From positions 1,709,058-1,773,057 of the forward strand of contig NZ_CP078093.1 in the NCBI RefSeq assembly GCF_019203185.1: 64,000 nucleotides of DNA. Direction: 5' to 3'. The position numbers were made by a program, and so were the translations under genes. Each line of letters opens with the position of its first letter. Position 1 is the first letter of the stretch. Shown here one piece after another: positions 21,573 through 29,601 of the stretch. The notes under the pieces are model-generated. The model did not search any database. It was not told the origin of the DNA and saw nothing but the letters and a program-made list of their open reading frames with translations. The DNA is from Crassaminicella indica. Its GTDB lineage: Bacteria > Bacillota > Clostridia > Peptostreptococcales > Thermotaleaceae.

Positions 21573-22067
21573 ATGAGGTATTATGGAAAAGGATCTTTAA
21601 CTAGTGCTTTAAAGATTTTGTTAAATATTTTGCTTACTATTGGGGTTGGAATGTTTATCTATTTATCCATTCATGTATTATCAAGTAATGATTTAAATAT
21701 AAGTTTGATCAGAAAAAGCATTATTTATACTTTGTTTGTAATAGGCAGTATTTCCTTGATGATGATTATTTTTCATTTAAGACAAATTTTAGATTCTTTA
21801 ATATATGTAAATCCATTTATAAGAGAAAATGTAAAAAGATTAAGAAATATAGCTATAGAATGCTTTATTATTACAGGATGCTATTTGATTAACTTTTTTA
21901 TAAATCCTAAATATGTAGATTTTAATCTTATAACTATAGATATGAAAGGCGTTCATACAGATATGGAATTTTTTATATTTTTCTTTTCGGGTTGTTTTAT
22001 TTTAGTATTATCAAAAGTTTTCCAGCAAGCTGTTGAAGTAAAAGAAGAAAATGATTTTACTATTTAG
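21573..22067 (+). CDS. DUF2975 membrane protein
   Basis: About 164 residues with four hydrophobic segments (about 15-35, 52-72, 95-115, 130-152) and a charged C-terminus. The pattern fits the DUF2975 family of small integral membrane proteins, which very often precede a YozG-type XRE regulator, as here. The ATG at 21573 has the correct spacing from GGAGGT; an ATG at 21567 abuts it. Function is unknown. Confidence 0.7.
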   Translation: MRYYGKGSLTSALKILLNILLTIGVGMFIYLSIHVLSSNDLNISLIRKSIIYTLFVIGSISLMMIIFHLRQILDSLIYVNPFIRENVKRLRNIAIECFIITGCYLINFFINPKYVDFNLITIDMKGVHTDMEFFIFFFSGCFILVLSKVFQQAVEVKEENDFTI

Positions 22068-22078
22068 AGGAGGTTGCT

Positions 22079-22306
22079 ATGGGGATTGTTATAAATTTAG
22101 ATGTGATGATGGCAAAGAGAAAAATCTCTCTTACAGAGCTTGCAGAAAGAGTGGGGATTACAAATGCTAATTTATCTATACTTAAAAATAACAAAGCAAA
22201 GGCTATAAGATTTACAACATTAGAAGCTATATGTAGAGAACTTAATTGTCAGCCAGGGGATTTATTAGAATATGTTCCTGATAAAAAAAAATCAGAGATT
22301 TTATAA
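22079..22306 (+). CDS. XRE-family helix-turn-helix regulator (YozG type)
   Basis: 75 residues, almost entirely one Cro/C1 helix-turn-helix: MAKRKISLTELAERVGIT then NANLSILKNNKAKAIRFTTL, ending LNCQPGDLLEY. It starts 12 bp after the DUF2975 gene behind AGAGGAGG, so it is translated with it. Pairing with DUF2975 is common in Firmicutes; the regulator is presumed to control its own operon. Confidence 0.85.
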   Translation: MGIVINLDVMMAKRKISLTELAERVGITNANLSILKNNKAKAIRFTTLEAICRELNCQPGDLLEYVPDKKKSEIL

Positions 22307-22319
22307 ACTGGAGGTAAAG

Positions 22320-22919
22320 ATGAAGAAGCCATTCAAGATATTATTAATAATTTTAGCAAGTATAATTTGTTTATTGGCAGTAGCGGTTATAATAGGACCA
22401 GCTGATCCTATCATGTTAACAGAAGAAGAAGAATCACAGCAGTATGAAGAATATAATGAAAAATTTAGTAATCTTAATATATCAGGATTTGAAACGAAAG
22501 ATCTGAATAGTGAGAAAATCACTTCAGATATTTTTAAGGATTATAAAATTACTATGGTGAATATTTGGGGAACTTTTTGTAGCCCTTGTGTAGAAGAAAT
22601 GCCGGATATAGGAAAGGCTTATAAAAATTTACCTAAAGGATCAAATATTATAGGCATATGTGTTGATGCTGGAGATGATGAAGATACTGTAGAAGCTGCA
22701 CAAAAAATCATGAAAAAGTCAAATGCTGATTTTCGTGTTTTGATTCCTGATGATGTGTTGAAGAAGCAGTTGTTAGATTTCGTGACTTTTTTTCCTACTA
22801 CAATATTTGTAGATGAGAAGGGAAATATTGTGGGAGATGTATATAATGGAGGACGTTCAGAAGAAGATTATAGGAAAGCGATCATAGAAAAGCTTAAAAT
22901 GGTAGAAAATACAAAATAA
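22320..22919 (+). CDS. Membrane-anchored thioredoxin-like (TlpA/ResA-type) protein
   Basis: 199 residues. An N-terminal anchor (about residues 5-27) is followed by a thioredoxin fold with the redox motif WGTFCSPCVEEMP and the cis-proline region FFPTTIFVDEKGNIVG. It probably reduces or isomerises disulfides, or supports cofactor assembly, outside the membrane. ATG at 22320 is set by GGAGGT and overrides a 16-residue upstream extension that overlaps the XRE gene. Confidence 0.82.
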   Translation: MKKPFKILLIILASIICLLAVAVIIGPADPIMLTEEEESQQYEEYNEKFSNLNISGFETKDLNSEKITSDIFKDYKITMVNIWGTFCSPCVEEMPDIGKAYKNLPKGSNIIGICVDAGDDEDTVEAAQKIMKKSNADFRVLIPDDVLKKQLLDFVTFFPTTIFVDEKGNIVGDVYNGGRSEEDYRKAIIEKLKMVENTK

Positions 22920-22952
22920 ATATTTATAAAATACACCTTGAGTAGAAAAGTA

Positions 22953-22980
22953 TTGATTTTATTCAAAAAAAGTATATACT
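22953..22980 (+). promoter_or_regulatory. Promoter upstream of the TPP riboswitch
   Basis: TTGATT, 16-bp spacer, TATACT, about 20 bp before the riboswitch. Confidence 0.6.
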
Positions 22981-23001
22981 AAAAATAGTAAATAAAATAA
23001 T

Positions 23002-23092
23002 CAATGGGAGCTGATGTTTTTGGCTGAGAGGGAATAAAAAATATTCCGACCATGAGACCTGATCTGGGTAATGCCAGCGTAGGGAATGCACA
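23002..23092 (+). promoter_or_regulatory. Thiamine pyrophosphate (TPP) riboswitch
   Basis: The conserved thi-box elements are all present: GGGAGC near the start, GGCTGAGAGGG, GACCATGAGACCTGATCTGG, then GTAATGCCAGCGTAGGGAA. A terminator follows directly, so TPP binding should stop transcription of the four-gene thiamine-precursor uptake operon. Confidence 0.97.
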
Positions 23093-23098
23093 TAAAAA

Positions 23099-23128
23099 CT
23101 GCTGCCTATTCTGAGCAGCATTTTTTTG
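23099..23128 (+). terminator. Riboswitch-controlled terminator
   Basis: TGCTGC / GCAGCA around a nine-base loop followed by seven T; it is the expression platform of the TPP riboswitch. Confidence 0.85.
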
Positions 23129-23165
23129 TTGGAAAAATTTTAAAGATTTAGAGAGGAGCGAAAAA

Positions 23166-23456
23166 ATGGCAAATGTAAACGTAAGTATACAGGTTTTGCC
23201 TGTAGTTTTAGAAGAAAGGATATATCCCGTAGTAGACAAAGTGATTGAGCTTATTGATAAAAGTGGTGTAAAGTATGAAGTAGGGCCTATGGAAACTACC
23301 ATGGAGGGAGATTTAGATAAGCTTTTAGACATTGTAAAAAGAGCACAGGAAATTTGTGTAGAAGAAGGAGCCAGTAGAGTTATTTCTATGGTAAAAATTG
23401 ACTATAAACCAGAGGGCGTGACTATGCATGAAAAAGTGGGAAAATACAGGAGATAA
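23166..23456 (+). CDS. Thiamine-binding protein, MTH1187/YkoF-like family
   Basis: 96 residues matching the small ferredoxin-like MTH1187 family, with VSIQVLPVV near the start, YEVGPMETTMEGD in the middle and KIDYKPEGVTMHEK near the end. Related YkoF proteins bind thiamine or its pyrimidine. It is the first gene after the TPP riboswitch and overlaps the permease gene by 29 bases, so it is probably an accessory of the uptake system. Confidence 0.82.
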   Translation: MANVNVSIQVLPVVLEERIYPVVDKVIELIDKSGVKYEVGPMETTMEGDLDKLLDIVKRAQEICVEEGASRVISMVKIDYKPEGVTMHEKVGKYRR

Positions 23457-24306
23457 AGTACTACCCATTGCTTTTATTGTTTTTTTAATTATTTTATGGG
23501 AAATACTTATAAAAATATATAATATACCAAAATATATACTTCCAGCACCATCTTCTATAATAAGTGCTTTGATCGAATATAGGCAAATTTTGTGGGAACA
23601 TACAAAAACTACTATTGTTGAAGCTAGTATAGGCTTTGTTATAGCTACTATATTTGCAATTTTTGCAGCAGGACTGATGAATAAGTATGAACTTCTGAAA
23701 AAAATCATCTATCCGATATTTGTCATATCCCAGACTGTTCCTATTATTGCTTTAGCACCTCTTTTTATGATTTGGCTGGGATTTGGGATTTTGCCCAAAA
23801 TTGTAATTGTTGTGTTGGTTTGTTTTTTTCCTATTGCTGTAAGTGTTATAGAAGGACTAGAGACTGTAGATCAAGATCTTATCAATTTGATGAAGGTTAT
23901 GGGTGCAAAGCCTTTTCAAATATTTATAAAGGTACAGATGCCAGCCACACTGCCAGCATTTTTTTCAGGGTTGAAAATTGCAGCTACTTACAGCATTATG
24001 GGTGCTGTTTTGGCAGAATGGATTGGAGCTAAAAGTGGTTTAGGAGTATATATGACTCGTGCCATGAACTCTTTTCGTATAGCAGCTTTATTTGCAGATA
24101 TATTTGTCGTGGTGATCTTAAGCATTGGCATATTTCAATTGATTGAAAGAGTTTCAAAAAAAATTATGCCGTGGAATCAGCAAACAAATCAAAGGAGAGA
24201 TTTACATGTTAAAAAAAGTAAAAAATTTATTGATCGTTCTATTGGTAATGGTTTTAGGTTTATCAGGTTGTGCCGAGAAGAAAGAGGAAGTACAAAAGGA
24301 AGATAA
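23428..24306 (+). CDS. thiX: ABC transporter permease for a thiamine precursor (ThiX-like)
   Basis: 292 residues with about six membrane segments. The cytoplasmic EAA loop reads EGLETVDQDLINLMKVMGAK, typical of the SsuC/ThiX permease family. The natural domain seems to end near MPWNQQTNQ. About 33 further residues run out of frame through the start of the binding-protein gene, giving a 101-base overlap. With TPP control and a THI5-like binding protein, the likely substrate is hydroxymethylpyrimidine or its formylamino precursor. Confidence 0.83.
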   Translation: MKKWENTGDKVLPIAFIVFLIILWEILIKIYNIPKYILPAPSSIISALIEYRQILWEHTKTTIVEASIGFVIATIFAIFAAGLMNKYELLKKIIYPIFVISQTVPIIALAPLFMIWLGFGILPKIVIVVLVCFFPIAVSVIEGLETVDQDLINLMKVMGAKPFQIFIKVQMPATLPAFFSGLKIAATYSIMGAVLAEWIGAKSGLGVYMTRAMNSFRIAALFADIFVVVILSIGIFQLIERVSKKIMPWNQQTNQRRDLHVKKSKKFIDRSIGNGFRFIRLCREERGSTKGR

Positions 24307-25210
24307 TAAACTTCAAAAAATTACGGTAACACTAGATTGGACGCCAAATACAAACCATACAGGTCTTTATGTTGCAAAGGATAAAGGATATTATAAAGAT
24401 ATGGGACTAGATGTTGAAATTATTCAACCAGCAGAAGGAACTGCAGAACAGCTAGTAGCATCAGATAAAGCACAGTTTGGTATAAGCTATCAAGAGCAAG
24501 TAACATTAGCTAGAGTAGAAGATGTTCCTGTGGTATCTATTGCGGCAGTTATACAGCATAATACATCAGGCTTTGCATCTTTGAAAGAAAAGGGGATTAA
24601 AACACCAAAGGATTTTGAAGGAAAAAGATATGGTGGTTGGGGTTCTCCTATCGAGAAAGCAACGTTAAAGGCACTGATGGACAAGCATGGAGCAGATGTA
24701 AAAAAAGTTCAAATCCTTACTAGTGGGGCAACAGATTTTTTTGCTTCAAGTAAAAAGGATATTGATTTTGCATGGATTTTTGAAGGATGGACAGGGATTG
24801 AAGCAAAGCTTAAGGGAATTGAACTAAATTATATTGATTTAGGAAAAGAAGATTCTGCTCTTGATTATTATACACCTGTTATTATCACTAATGAAAAAAA
24901 TATAAATGAGAAGAAGGATTTAGTAAAGAAATTTATGGAAGCTACAAGTAAAGGATATGAGTATGCTATAAAAAATCCTGTTGAGGCTGCTGATATTTTA
25001 TTAAAATACGCACCAGAATTAAATAAGGAGTTAGTTGTTGAAAGTCAGAAATTCTTGAGTGATAAGTATAAGGCAGAGGCAAGCCAATGGGGAATTCAGA
25101 AAAGAGAAGTATGGGAAAATTATACAAATTGGCTTTTCGATAGAGCTTTAATTGCAAAGAAAATTGATATAGACGCTGCATTTACTAATGAATTTTTACC
25201 TAAAGAATAA
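24206..25210 (+). CDS. thiY: Thiamine-precursor substrate-binding lipoprotein (ThiY/NMT1-like)
   Basis: 334 residues. A lipoprotein signal peptide ends in LSGC (LVMVLGLSGCAEK), so it is anchored outside the membrane. The mature part has the NMT1/THI5 fold marks VTLDWTPNTNHTGLYVAKDKG and a conserved GGWGSPIEKA region. It delivers the pyrimidine precursor to the ThiX/ThiZ pair. ATG at 24206 follows AAAGGAGAG; the longer frame from 24143 lies within the permease gene and lacks a signal peptide start. Confidence 0.88.
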   Translation: MLKKVKNLLIVLLVMVLGLSGCAEKKEEVQKEDNKLQKITVTLDWTPNTNHTGLYVAKDKGYYKDMGLDVEIIQPAEGTAEQLVASDKAQFGISYQEQVTLARVEDVPVVSIAAVIQHNTSGFASLKEKGIKTPKDFEGKRYGGWGSPIEKATLKALMDKHGADVKKVQILTSGATDFFASSKKDIDFAWIFEGWTGIEAKLKGIELNYIDLGKEDSALDYYTPVIITNEKNINEKKDLVKKFMEATSKGYEYAIKNPVEAADILLKYAPELNKELVVESQKFLSDKYKAEASQWGIQKREVWENYTNWLFDRALIAKKIDIDAAFTNEFLPKE

Positions 25211-25223
25211 GGAGTAGAAAGAA

Positions 25224-25979
25224 ATGCAAACACCTAAAATTAGGTTAACTAATGTGCATATGGATTATATTTCCAAAAGAGATGTCTTAAAGGTATTAGA
25301 GAATATCAACTTATATGTAAACAAGGGAGAATTTGTTTCCATAATAGGTCCTAGTGGCTGTGGAAAAAGTACTTTGTTTCATATTATTACAAAATTAGAG
25401 AAAGCATATGAAGGTTTAGTAGAAATAGATGGAGAACCTTTAGAAAAATCTAATCAAAGAGCAAGTTATATGCACCAAAAGGATTTACTAATGCCCTGGA
25501 GAACGCTCATAGATAATGTGATATTGCCTCTTGAAATTCAAGGAAAAAATAAAAGAGAGGCAAAAAAAGAGGTAAAAAAGTATTTTGATACTTTTGGATT
25601 AGAAGGATTTGAACAAGCATACCCTAATGAATTATCAGGTGGGATGCGACAAAGGGCTGCACTTCTTCGAACATTCTTAGTAGATAGTGAGCTTTTGCTG
25701 CTTGATGAGCCATTTGGAGCATTAGATGCAATTAATCGTTCAAAAATGCAGGAGTGGCTTCTTGACATATGGCGTCAATTTAAAAGATCAGTTCTTTTTA
25801 TTACTCATGATATAGAGGAAGCAATTTATTTATCAGATAGAATTTATGTACTTAGTCAAAGACCTGCAAGAGTTTTAAAAGAAGTAAGAATAAGTTTTGA
25901 AAGACCGAGGAAAAAAGATATTGTTGTTACAGAAAGCTTTTTAAACTATAAAAAAATATTGATGGATGCATTAAAATAA
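25224..25979 (+). CDS. thiZ: ABC transporter ATP-binding protein (ThiZ-like)
   Basis: 251 residues with Walker A GPSGCGKST, Q-loop MHQKDLLMPWR, signature LSGGMRQRAAL, Walker B LLLLDEPFGALD and switch histidine FITHDIEEA. It is of the TauB/SsuB/ThiZ group. It energises the permease encoded upstream. It is the last gene of the TPP operon, followed by a terminator. Confidence 0.9.
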   Translation: MQTPKIRLTNVHMDYISKRDVLKVLENINLYVNKGEFVSIIGPSGCGKSTLFHIITKLEKAYEGLVEIDGEPLEKSNQRASYMHQKDLLMPWRTLIDNVILPLEIQGKNKREAKKEVKKYFDTFGLEGFEQAYPNELSGGMRQRAALLRTFLVDSELLLLDEPFGALDAINRSKMQEWLLDIWRQFKRSVLFITHDIEEAIYLSDRIYVLSQRPARVLKEVRISFERPRKKDIVVTESFLNYKKILMDALK

Positions 25980-25981
25980 TG

Positions 25982-26025
25982 AAAAGATCAGGCTTAAGCA
26001 AGTGTATGAGTCTGATCTTTTTTTA
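25982..26025 (+). terminator. Terminator of the thiamine-precursor operon
   Basis: AAAAGATCAGGCT / AGTCTGATCTTTTTTT around a 16-base loop. Confidence 0.85.
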
Positions 26026-26126
26026 TTGGAGAATATGATAGCAATTAATTTAACAGATATTTTTATTTTTTGATACTAAACTTTTTTAAAAAATATCATC
26101 TATATAAATGAAAGGAGGAGATAAAT

Positions 26127-26351
26127 ATGGCAGTAAGTGTAAAAATGGGTCCTTCAAAGCTAAAGATTACTTTTAGTAATGGAATGGATGACAATGGAAA
26201 TGAAAAAAAGAGAAGCAGAACCTATTCAAACATCAAGCCTACTGCGAAGGATCAAGACATCTATGATGTCGCAACTACCTTGATTGGGCTGCAAAACAGC
26301 AAAGCCCTTGAAGTTGAAAGGGTAGATGAAAAAGAAATAGTAGAAGCTTAG
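26127..26351 (+). CDS. DUF1659 domain small protein
   Basis: 74 residues with the DUF1659 pattern: KLKITFSNGMDDNGN, RTYSNIKPTAKDQDIYDVA, then ALEVERVDEKEIVEA. No signal peptide or membrane segment. It is paired with a DUF2922 protein 33 bp downstream, an arrangement frequent in clostridia. Function unknown. Ribosome site AAAGGAGGAG. Confidence 0.75.
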   Translation: MAVSVKMGPSKLKITFSNGMDDNGNEKKRSRTYSNIKPTAKDQDIYDVATTLIGLQNSKALEVERVDEKEIVEA

Positions 26352-26384
26352 TCAGAAAGCAAATAAGAAAAGGAGGTGTTATGA

Positions 26385-26600
26385 TTGTTAACAAAGAGAT
26401 TAGAGATGATTTTTCAAAATCAAGGTGGCAAAACTACAAAAATATCTGTAGACAATGCAAAGGAGGATTTGACAAAAGAGCAAGTAGAATCAGCAATGCA
26501 GGTAATAATTGATAAGAACATATTTCAAACCAACAGTGGTGAGCTAACAGGTATTGATTCTGCAAGAATTGTTACAACAGATATTGATGAAATCATTTAA
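26385..26600 (+). CDS. DUF2922 domain small protein
   Basis: 71 residues with the DUF2922 marks KRLEMIFQNQGGKTTKISV and NAKEDLTKEQVESAM. The TTG at 26385 is the start: it has AAGGAGGTG at the correct spacing and gives the usual family N-terminus, while the nearby ATG at 26381 is in another frame. Soluble, function unknown, co-transcribed with the DUF1659 gene. Confidence 0.75.
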   Translation: MLTKRLEMIFQNQGGKTTKISVDNAKEDLTKEQVESAMQVIIDKNIFQTNSGELTGIDSARIVTTDIDEII

Positions 26601-26601
26601 T

Positions 26602-26637
26602 AAAAAGTAGCTTGGGGAATCCCAAGCTACTTTTTAT
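26602..26637 (+). terminator. Terminator after the DUF2922 gene
   Basis: AAAAAGTAGCTTGGG / CCCAAGCTACTTTTT with a four-base loop. Confidence 0.92.
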
Positions 26638-26751
26638 TAAAGAAGTATATATTTTTTGCATTTATAAAAATTCATCCATTGAAGCTATAAAAAGAACATA
26701 TGAAAAATAGGTTTATTCAGAAAAAACTCCATTATCTTACAAAAGTAGAGA

Positions 26752-26780
26752 TAGACATTTATGAGAACAAGTTGTATAAT
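26752..26780 (+). promoter_or_regulatory. Promoter of the ComK-like gene
   Basis: TAGACA, 17-bp spacer, TATAAT; start about 40 bp before the ATG at 26820. Confidence 0.6.
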
Positions 26781-26819
26781 AAAACAAAACATATGTTCGA
26801 CAAAACGAGGGGTGATAAG

Positions 26820-27419
26820 ATGAAAAACATTGATAACATTATAAAAGTGGGCATATGTGCATTGATTCCTATTTATCAACTCAATATGGGGAATGTTACA
26901 AAATTGATTACAGAAGATGGACGAAGCTTTATAGATAAAAGAACGATGAAAACAGTATTAAAGATTATTGCTAGATACTATACTATACATATTGAAGCTT
27001 GTAGAGAAAAATATGGACAAGTCTTACATCAACGGTTAAGTGTACCTATTTTATTCCACCAAAGATTACTTTTAATACCTTTTAAAATGAGAAAACCTAA
27101 ATTTGTAAAAGATGGAGCTAAGGGATACATTAACCTTTATGATATTGAAAAAGTAACAGAAAAAGAAAAATATGTTATGATCCAGCTTAAAAATGGGGTA
27201 GAGATTGCTGTTTTAAATAAAATGAAAACCGTACAAGATCAAATAAATAAAGCAAAGCTAATAGCAAGTGATATGAATTGTTTTATAGATGATTTATCAT
27301 ATAGATCAAGAGATTTTTATATAGAATATAATCGTCCAGCTACAAAAGGAGATGTTGCTAGACTTCAAGAGGAGCTTGTTCAATTAAAGGATGTGTTAAA
27401 AAAAATGCTGCGATTTTAA
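26820..27419 (+). CDS. ComK-like protein (putative competence transcription factor)
   Basis: 199 residues. By eye it follows ComK: an early ALIPI segment, KLITEDGRSFIDKRTMKTVL, ARYY followed by an EACREK stretch (ComK has a CRFFGSS...GRK region), VPILFHQR (ComK PPIMV) and a late strand IQLKNGVEIAV (ComK VTFSNGKTMEL). In Bacillus ComK activates DNA-uptake genes by binding AT-boxes. The C-terminal part (about 165-199, with LQEELVQLKDVLKKML) is helical and unlike ComK. ATG at 26820 is set by GAGGGGTGATAAG and by the upstream promoter. The family call is by visual alignment only. Confidence 0.5.
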   Translation: MKNIDNIIKVGICALIPIYQLNMGNVTKLITEDGRSFIDKRTMKTVLKIIARYYTIHIEACREKYGQVLHQRLSVPILFHQRLLLIPFKMRKPKFVKDGAKGYINLYDIEKVTEKEKYVMIQLKNGVEIAVLNKMKTVQDQINKAKLIASDMNCFIDDLSYRSRDFYIEYNRPATKGDVARLQEELVQLKDVLKKMLRF

Positions 27420-27499
27420 CCTTTTTGTAACTTTTTCAAATTCTCTATATGGTATACTTTTTTCAGATTTGATAACATTTAGAGAAAGGAGATGCAATA

Positions 27500-28279
27500 A
27501 TGAAAAATTACAAAAGATTCATAGCACTTGGACTTATGAGTGCAGTCATGGTCACAACAGCAGCTTGTGGAGGAGAAGCAGTTAAAGATATGGCTAGTAG
27601 TATGAAAGTAGAGAGCATGAAGACCTCTAAAGCAGATTCACTAGGATATACTTTTTCTGAAGTGAGTGAAAAACCTGAAATTCTAAAGGAATTTACAAAG
27701 ATGGATGCAGATTATGCAGCTTACCTAAAAAGTAATCCATTTAGCGTATTATTTTTAGATGAAAAAATGAATATAACAGATGAAACAGATGTATATTCTT
27801 TACCAGAAAAAGAAGATTCAACAGCTTTATATTTATACATAAAAAATGATAAGGTGATTAATGCAAAATTAGATGCATTTAATGGAGAAATAAATACAGA
27901 AGGATATACTTATGATACTTTATTTTATGATTATAGTAATAATATGGAAAAACAAGCAAAAGAGAAGGATTTTCCATATGATTTAGAAAACAATAAAGAT
28001 GATGCTGAAAAAGAACTAAAGGCTAAATTTGAAGGGAAAGGTATAGACGAGCTTCAAGATTTCTTAAAGGTTTATACACCGTTAAGAAAGTATGCGAGAA
28101 AAGATACAGATAAAACACTTGAGTCATATATGATCATTAGCGAAATTGGATATACTGCAAGTAAGACTATTAACGTAATTGTTAAAGATAATAAAATCGA
28201 AAAATTATATATAGATGAAAGCTATAGACCAGATAATGATCCTATTGAGATGTTAAAGGCAGTTACTGAGAAAAAATGA
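27500..28279 (+). CDS. Predicted lipoprotein, unknown function
   Basis: 259 residues beginning with a lipoprotein signal peptide (FIALGLMSAVMVTTAACGG; the cysteine is at about residue 23). The mature part is charged and non-repetitive, with alternating strand/helix pattern and no motif I recognise. ATG follows AGAAAGGAGATG. A hairpin follows, so it is a single-gene unit. Confidence 0.7.
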   Translation: MKNYKRFIALGLMSAVMVTTAACGGEAVKDMASSMKVESMKTSKADSLGYTFSEVSEKPEILKEFTKMDADYAAYLKSNPFSVLFLDEKMNITDETDVYSLPEKEDSTALYLYIKNDKVINAKLDAFNGEINTEGYTYDTLFYDYSNNMEKQAKEKDFPYDLENNKDDAEKELKAKFEGKGIDELQDFLKVYTPLRKYARKDTDKTLESYMIISEIGYTASKTINVIVKDNKIEKLYIDESYRPDNDPIEMLKAVTEKK

Positions 28280-28286
28280 TAGATTA

Positions 28287-28327
28287 AAAGATAGAGTACT
28301 TCTAAATGAAGGAAATATCTTTTTTTA
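28287..28327 (+). terminator. Terminator after the lipoprotein gene
   Basis: AAAGATA ... CTTC/GAAG ... TATCTTTTTTT, an interrupted stem with a T run. Confidence 0.6.
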
Positions 28328-28377
28328 TTGTGTTAAATGAAAAAAAGATTTGCACTTTTTAACTATATATGATATAC

Positions 28378-28533
28378 TTAAAAAGTTAGTTTGTTATTTA
28401 GAAAAATATGGGAATGTATCACCAAATAACTTTTTGCAATAAGCTTATCATTATTTTCAAAATTATTATAAAGATGTCTCACTTCATTCAAGCAATGAAG
28501 GATCTTTTCTATAATATCTTTTGTTACCCCTAG
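28378..28533 (-). pseudogene. Possible gene fragment cut by a MITE-like element
   Basis: On the minus strand an uninterrupted frame runs from the edge of the repeat element (28533) to TAA at 28378-28380, about 51 codons including KDIIEKILHCLNEV and LIAKSYLVIHSHIFL. It has no start codon with a ribosome site. It may be the 3' end of a gene truncated by the element at 28537, or chance. Product not recognised. Confidence 0.25.
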
Positions 28534-28536
28534 CTA

Positions 28537-28777
28537 TATAGGTAAACAACATCAACATAAAAAAAAGAAATATATAAAGATAAGTGAATGACTTCGATAA
28601 CTTTTGTAAAAAAACTTACTGAAATTACATGAAAAATACGTTAAGAACCTTCATTGTTTGAACGAAGTGAGTTTTGAAGGTTTAGTATTTTTTCATGGAA
28701 TGAAGTTTTGTTTTTTCAAAAGTTATCTGGTGGAATGAACTGTTCTTTATATTTCATTTTGAAGTTGTTTGCCTATA
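28537..28777. repeat. MITE-like element, copy C (longest form)
   Basis: About 241 bp between TATAGGTAAACAACATCAAC and the inverse end GAAGTTGTTTGCCTATA. The left 140 bp match copy D (53640) in reverse complement; the right 60 bp match copies A and E. Nested inverted segments surround AACCTTCATTGTTTGAACG. No open frame. Together with the flanking hairpins this accounts for most of the 660-bp gap 28280-28941. Confidence 0.7.
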
Positions 28778-28831
28778 GATAGAAAATATGTAAGGTTTAA
28801 TTATAAAATGTACTTAAATAACTGATTATTT

Positions 28832-28863
28832 ACTAACATAAAATCGTGATGTTAGTTTTTTTG
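28832..28863 (+). terminator. Terminator-like hairpin upstream of the UPF0316 gene
   Basis: ACTAACAT / ATGTTAGT around nine bases, followed by TTTTTTGTTTT. No gene immediately precedes it, so it could be an attenuator or mark a small transcript. Confidence 0.6.
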
Positions 28864-28941
28864 TTTTGAAATAGATGATATGAATTAAATAATGATTTAG
28901 GATAAGCAAGAAACGAACAAAAATTCAAAAGGAGGGATTTG

Positions 28942-29481
28942 ATGACAAACAGTATAATATTTGCACTTGTAGGTGTGTTTTTAACGACTGCTTTTACAAA
29001 TGTTTTAGCGACATTAAAAACTATATTGATATCGAAAAAAATTATGAATCCAGTTTATATTTTAGTATTTGTAGATGCGATGATTTTTGCAACAGTTATT
29101 GCAAAAATGAATAGTTCAAAGGGAATTCATTTTACTATTGCTTATGCATTAGGGAAGACTATGGGGGTTTTTATTGGAGGTAAACTTGAAGAGCGTTTAG
29201 CACTTGGTATTTTGGAAGTCGATGTATTTTTTAATAATAAAAATAAGATGATACAAATAGCTGAAAGACTTAGAGAAGCAGGCTATACTGTAAATAATTT
29301 TATAGCTAGAGGAAATAATGGGGATAAAAGGTATAAAGTTGAAATAGTGATTAAGAGAAAAGAATTCAAAGTGCTTGAGGATATTATGGATGCATGTGGT
29401 GTGCATAATCCAACATTGAAAATTAAAAATGTGAACAAGATAAATGGTAAAATCACTACAACTAGAATTAAAACAGTTTAA
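28942..29481 (+). CDS. UPF0316 membrane protein (DUF5698 + DUF2179)
   Basis: 179 residues. Three N-terminal membrane segments (about 5-110, with VGVFLTTAFTNVLATLKTI and YILVFVDAMIFATVI) are followed by a soluble DUF2179 domain (about 110-175, GYTVNNFIARGNNGDK) that resembles small ligand-sensing domains. Function unknown. ATG at 28942 is set by GGAGGG; the ORF opens three bases earlier at TTG. Confidence 0.8.
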   Translation: MTNSIIFALVGVFLTTAFTNVLATLKTILISKKIMNPVYILVFVDAMIFATVIAKMNSSKGIHFTIAYALGKTMGVFIGGKLEERLALGILEVDVFFNNKNKMIQIAERLREAGYTVNNFIARGNNGDKRYKVEIVIKRKEFKVLEDIMDACGVHNPTLKIKNVNKINGKITTTRIKTV

Positions 29482-29595
29482 TTTATTAAAAGCAAAATCA
29501 TTATGAAAAAAAGCTAAAACAATTAAAAATACATGAAAGTTTGTATATACTAAAACCAATAAATCCTTATTTTTCAATGGTAGAACCGAAACATT
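29480..29595 (+). CRISPR. Solo CRISPR leader with a truncated repeat
   Basis: The 100 bp from 29480 are nearly identical to the leader of the array at 37477, including a promoter (TTAAAA, 17 bp, TATACT) and the leader end TTTTTCAATG. The first 16 bases of the 30-bp repeat follow (GTAGAACCGAAACATT, 29580-29595). A six-base interruption and a degenerate rest (AGATGTATAGATTG) then run into a terminator. No spacer is present. It is either the relic of an array or the source of a short crRNA-like RNA. Confidence 0.85.
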
Positions 29596-29601
29596 TAAAA
29601 A

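Noticed and set aside
28350-28385. Promoter-like TTGCAC-17-TATACT in the gap after the lipoprotein gene
   Set aside because: No gene or clear RNA follows before the MITE-like element; AT-rich DNA gives such matches by chance.
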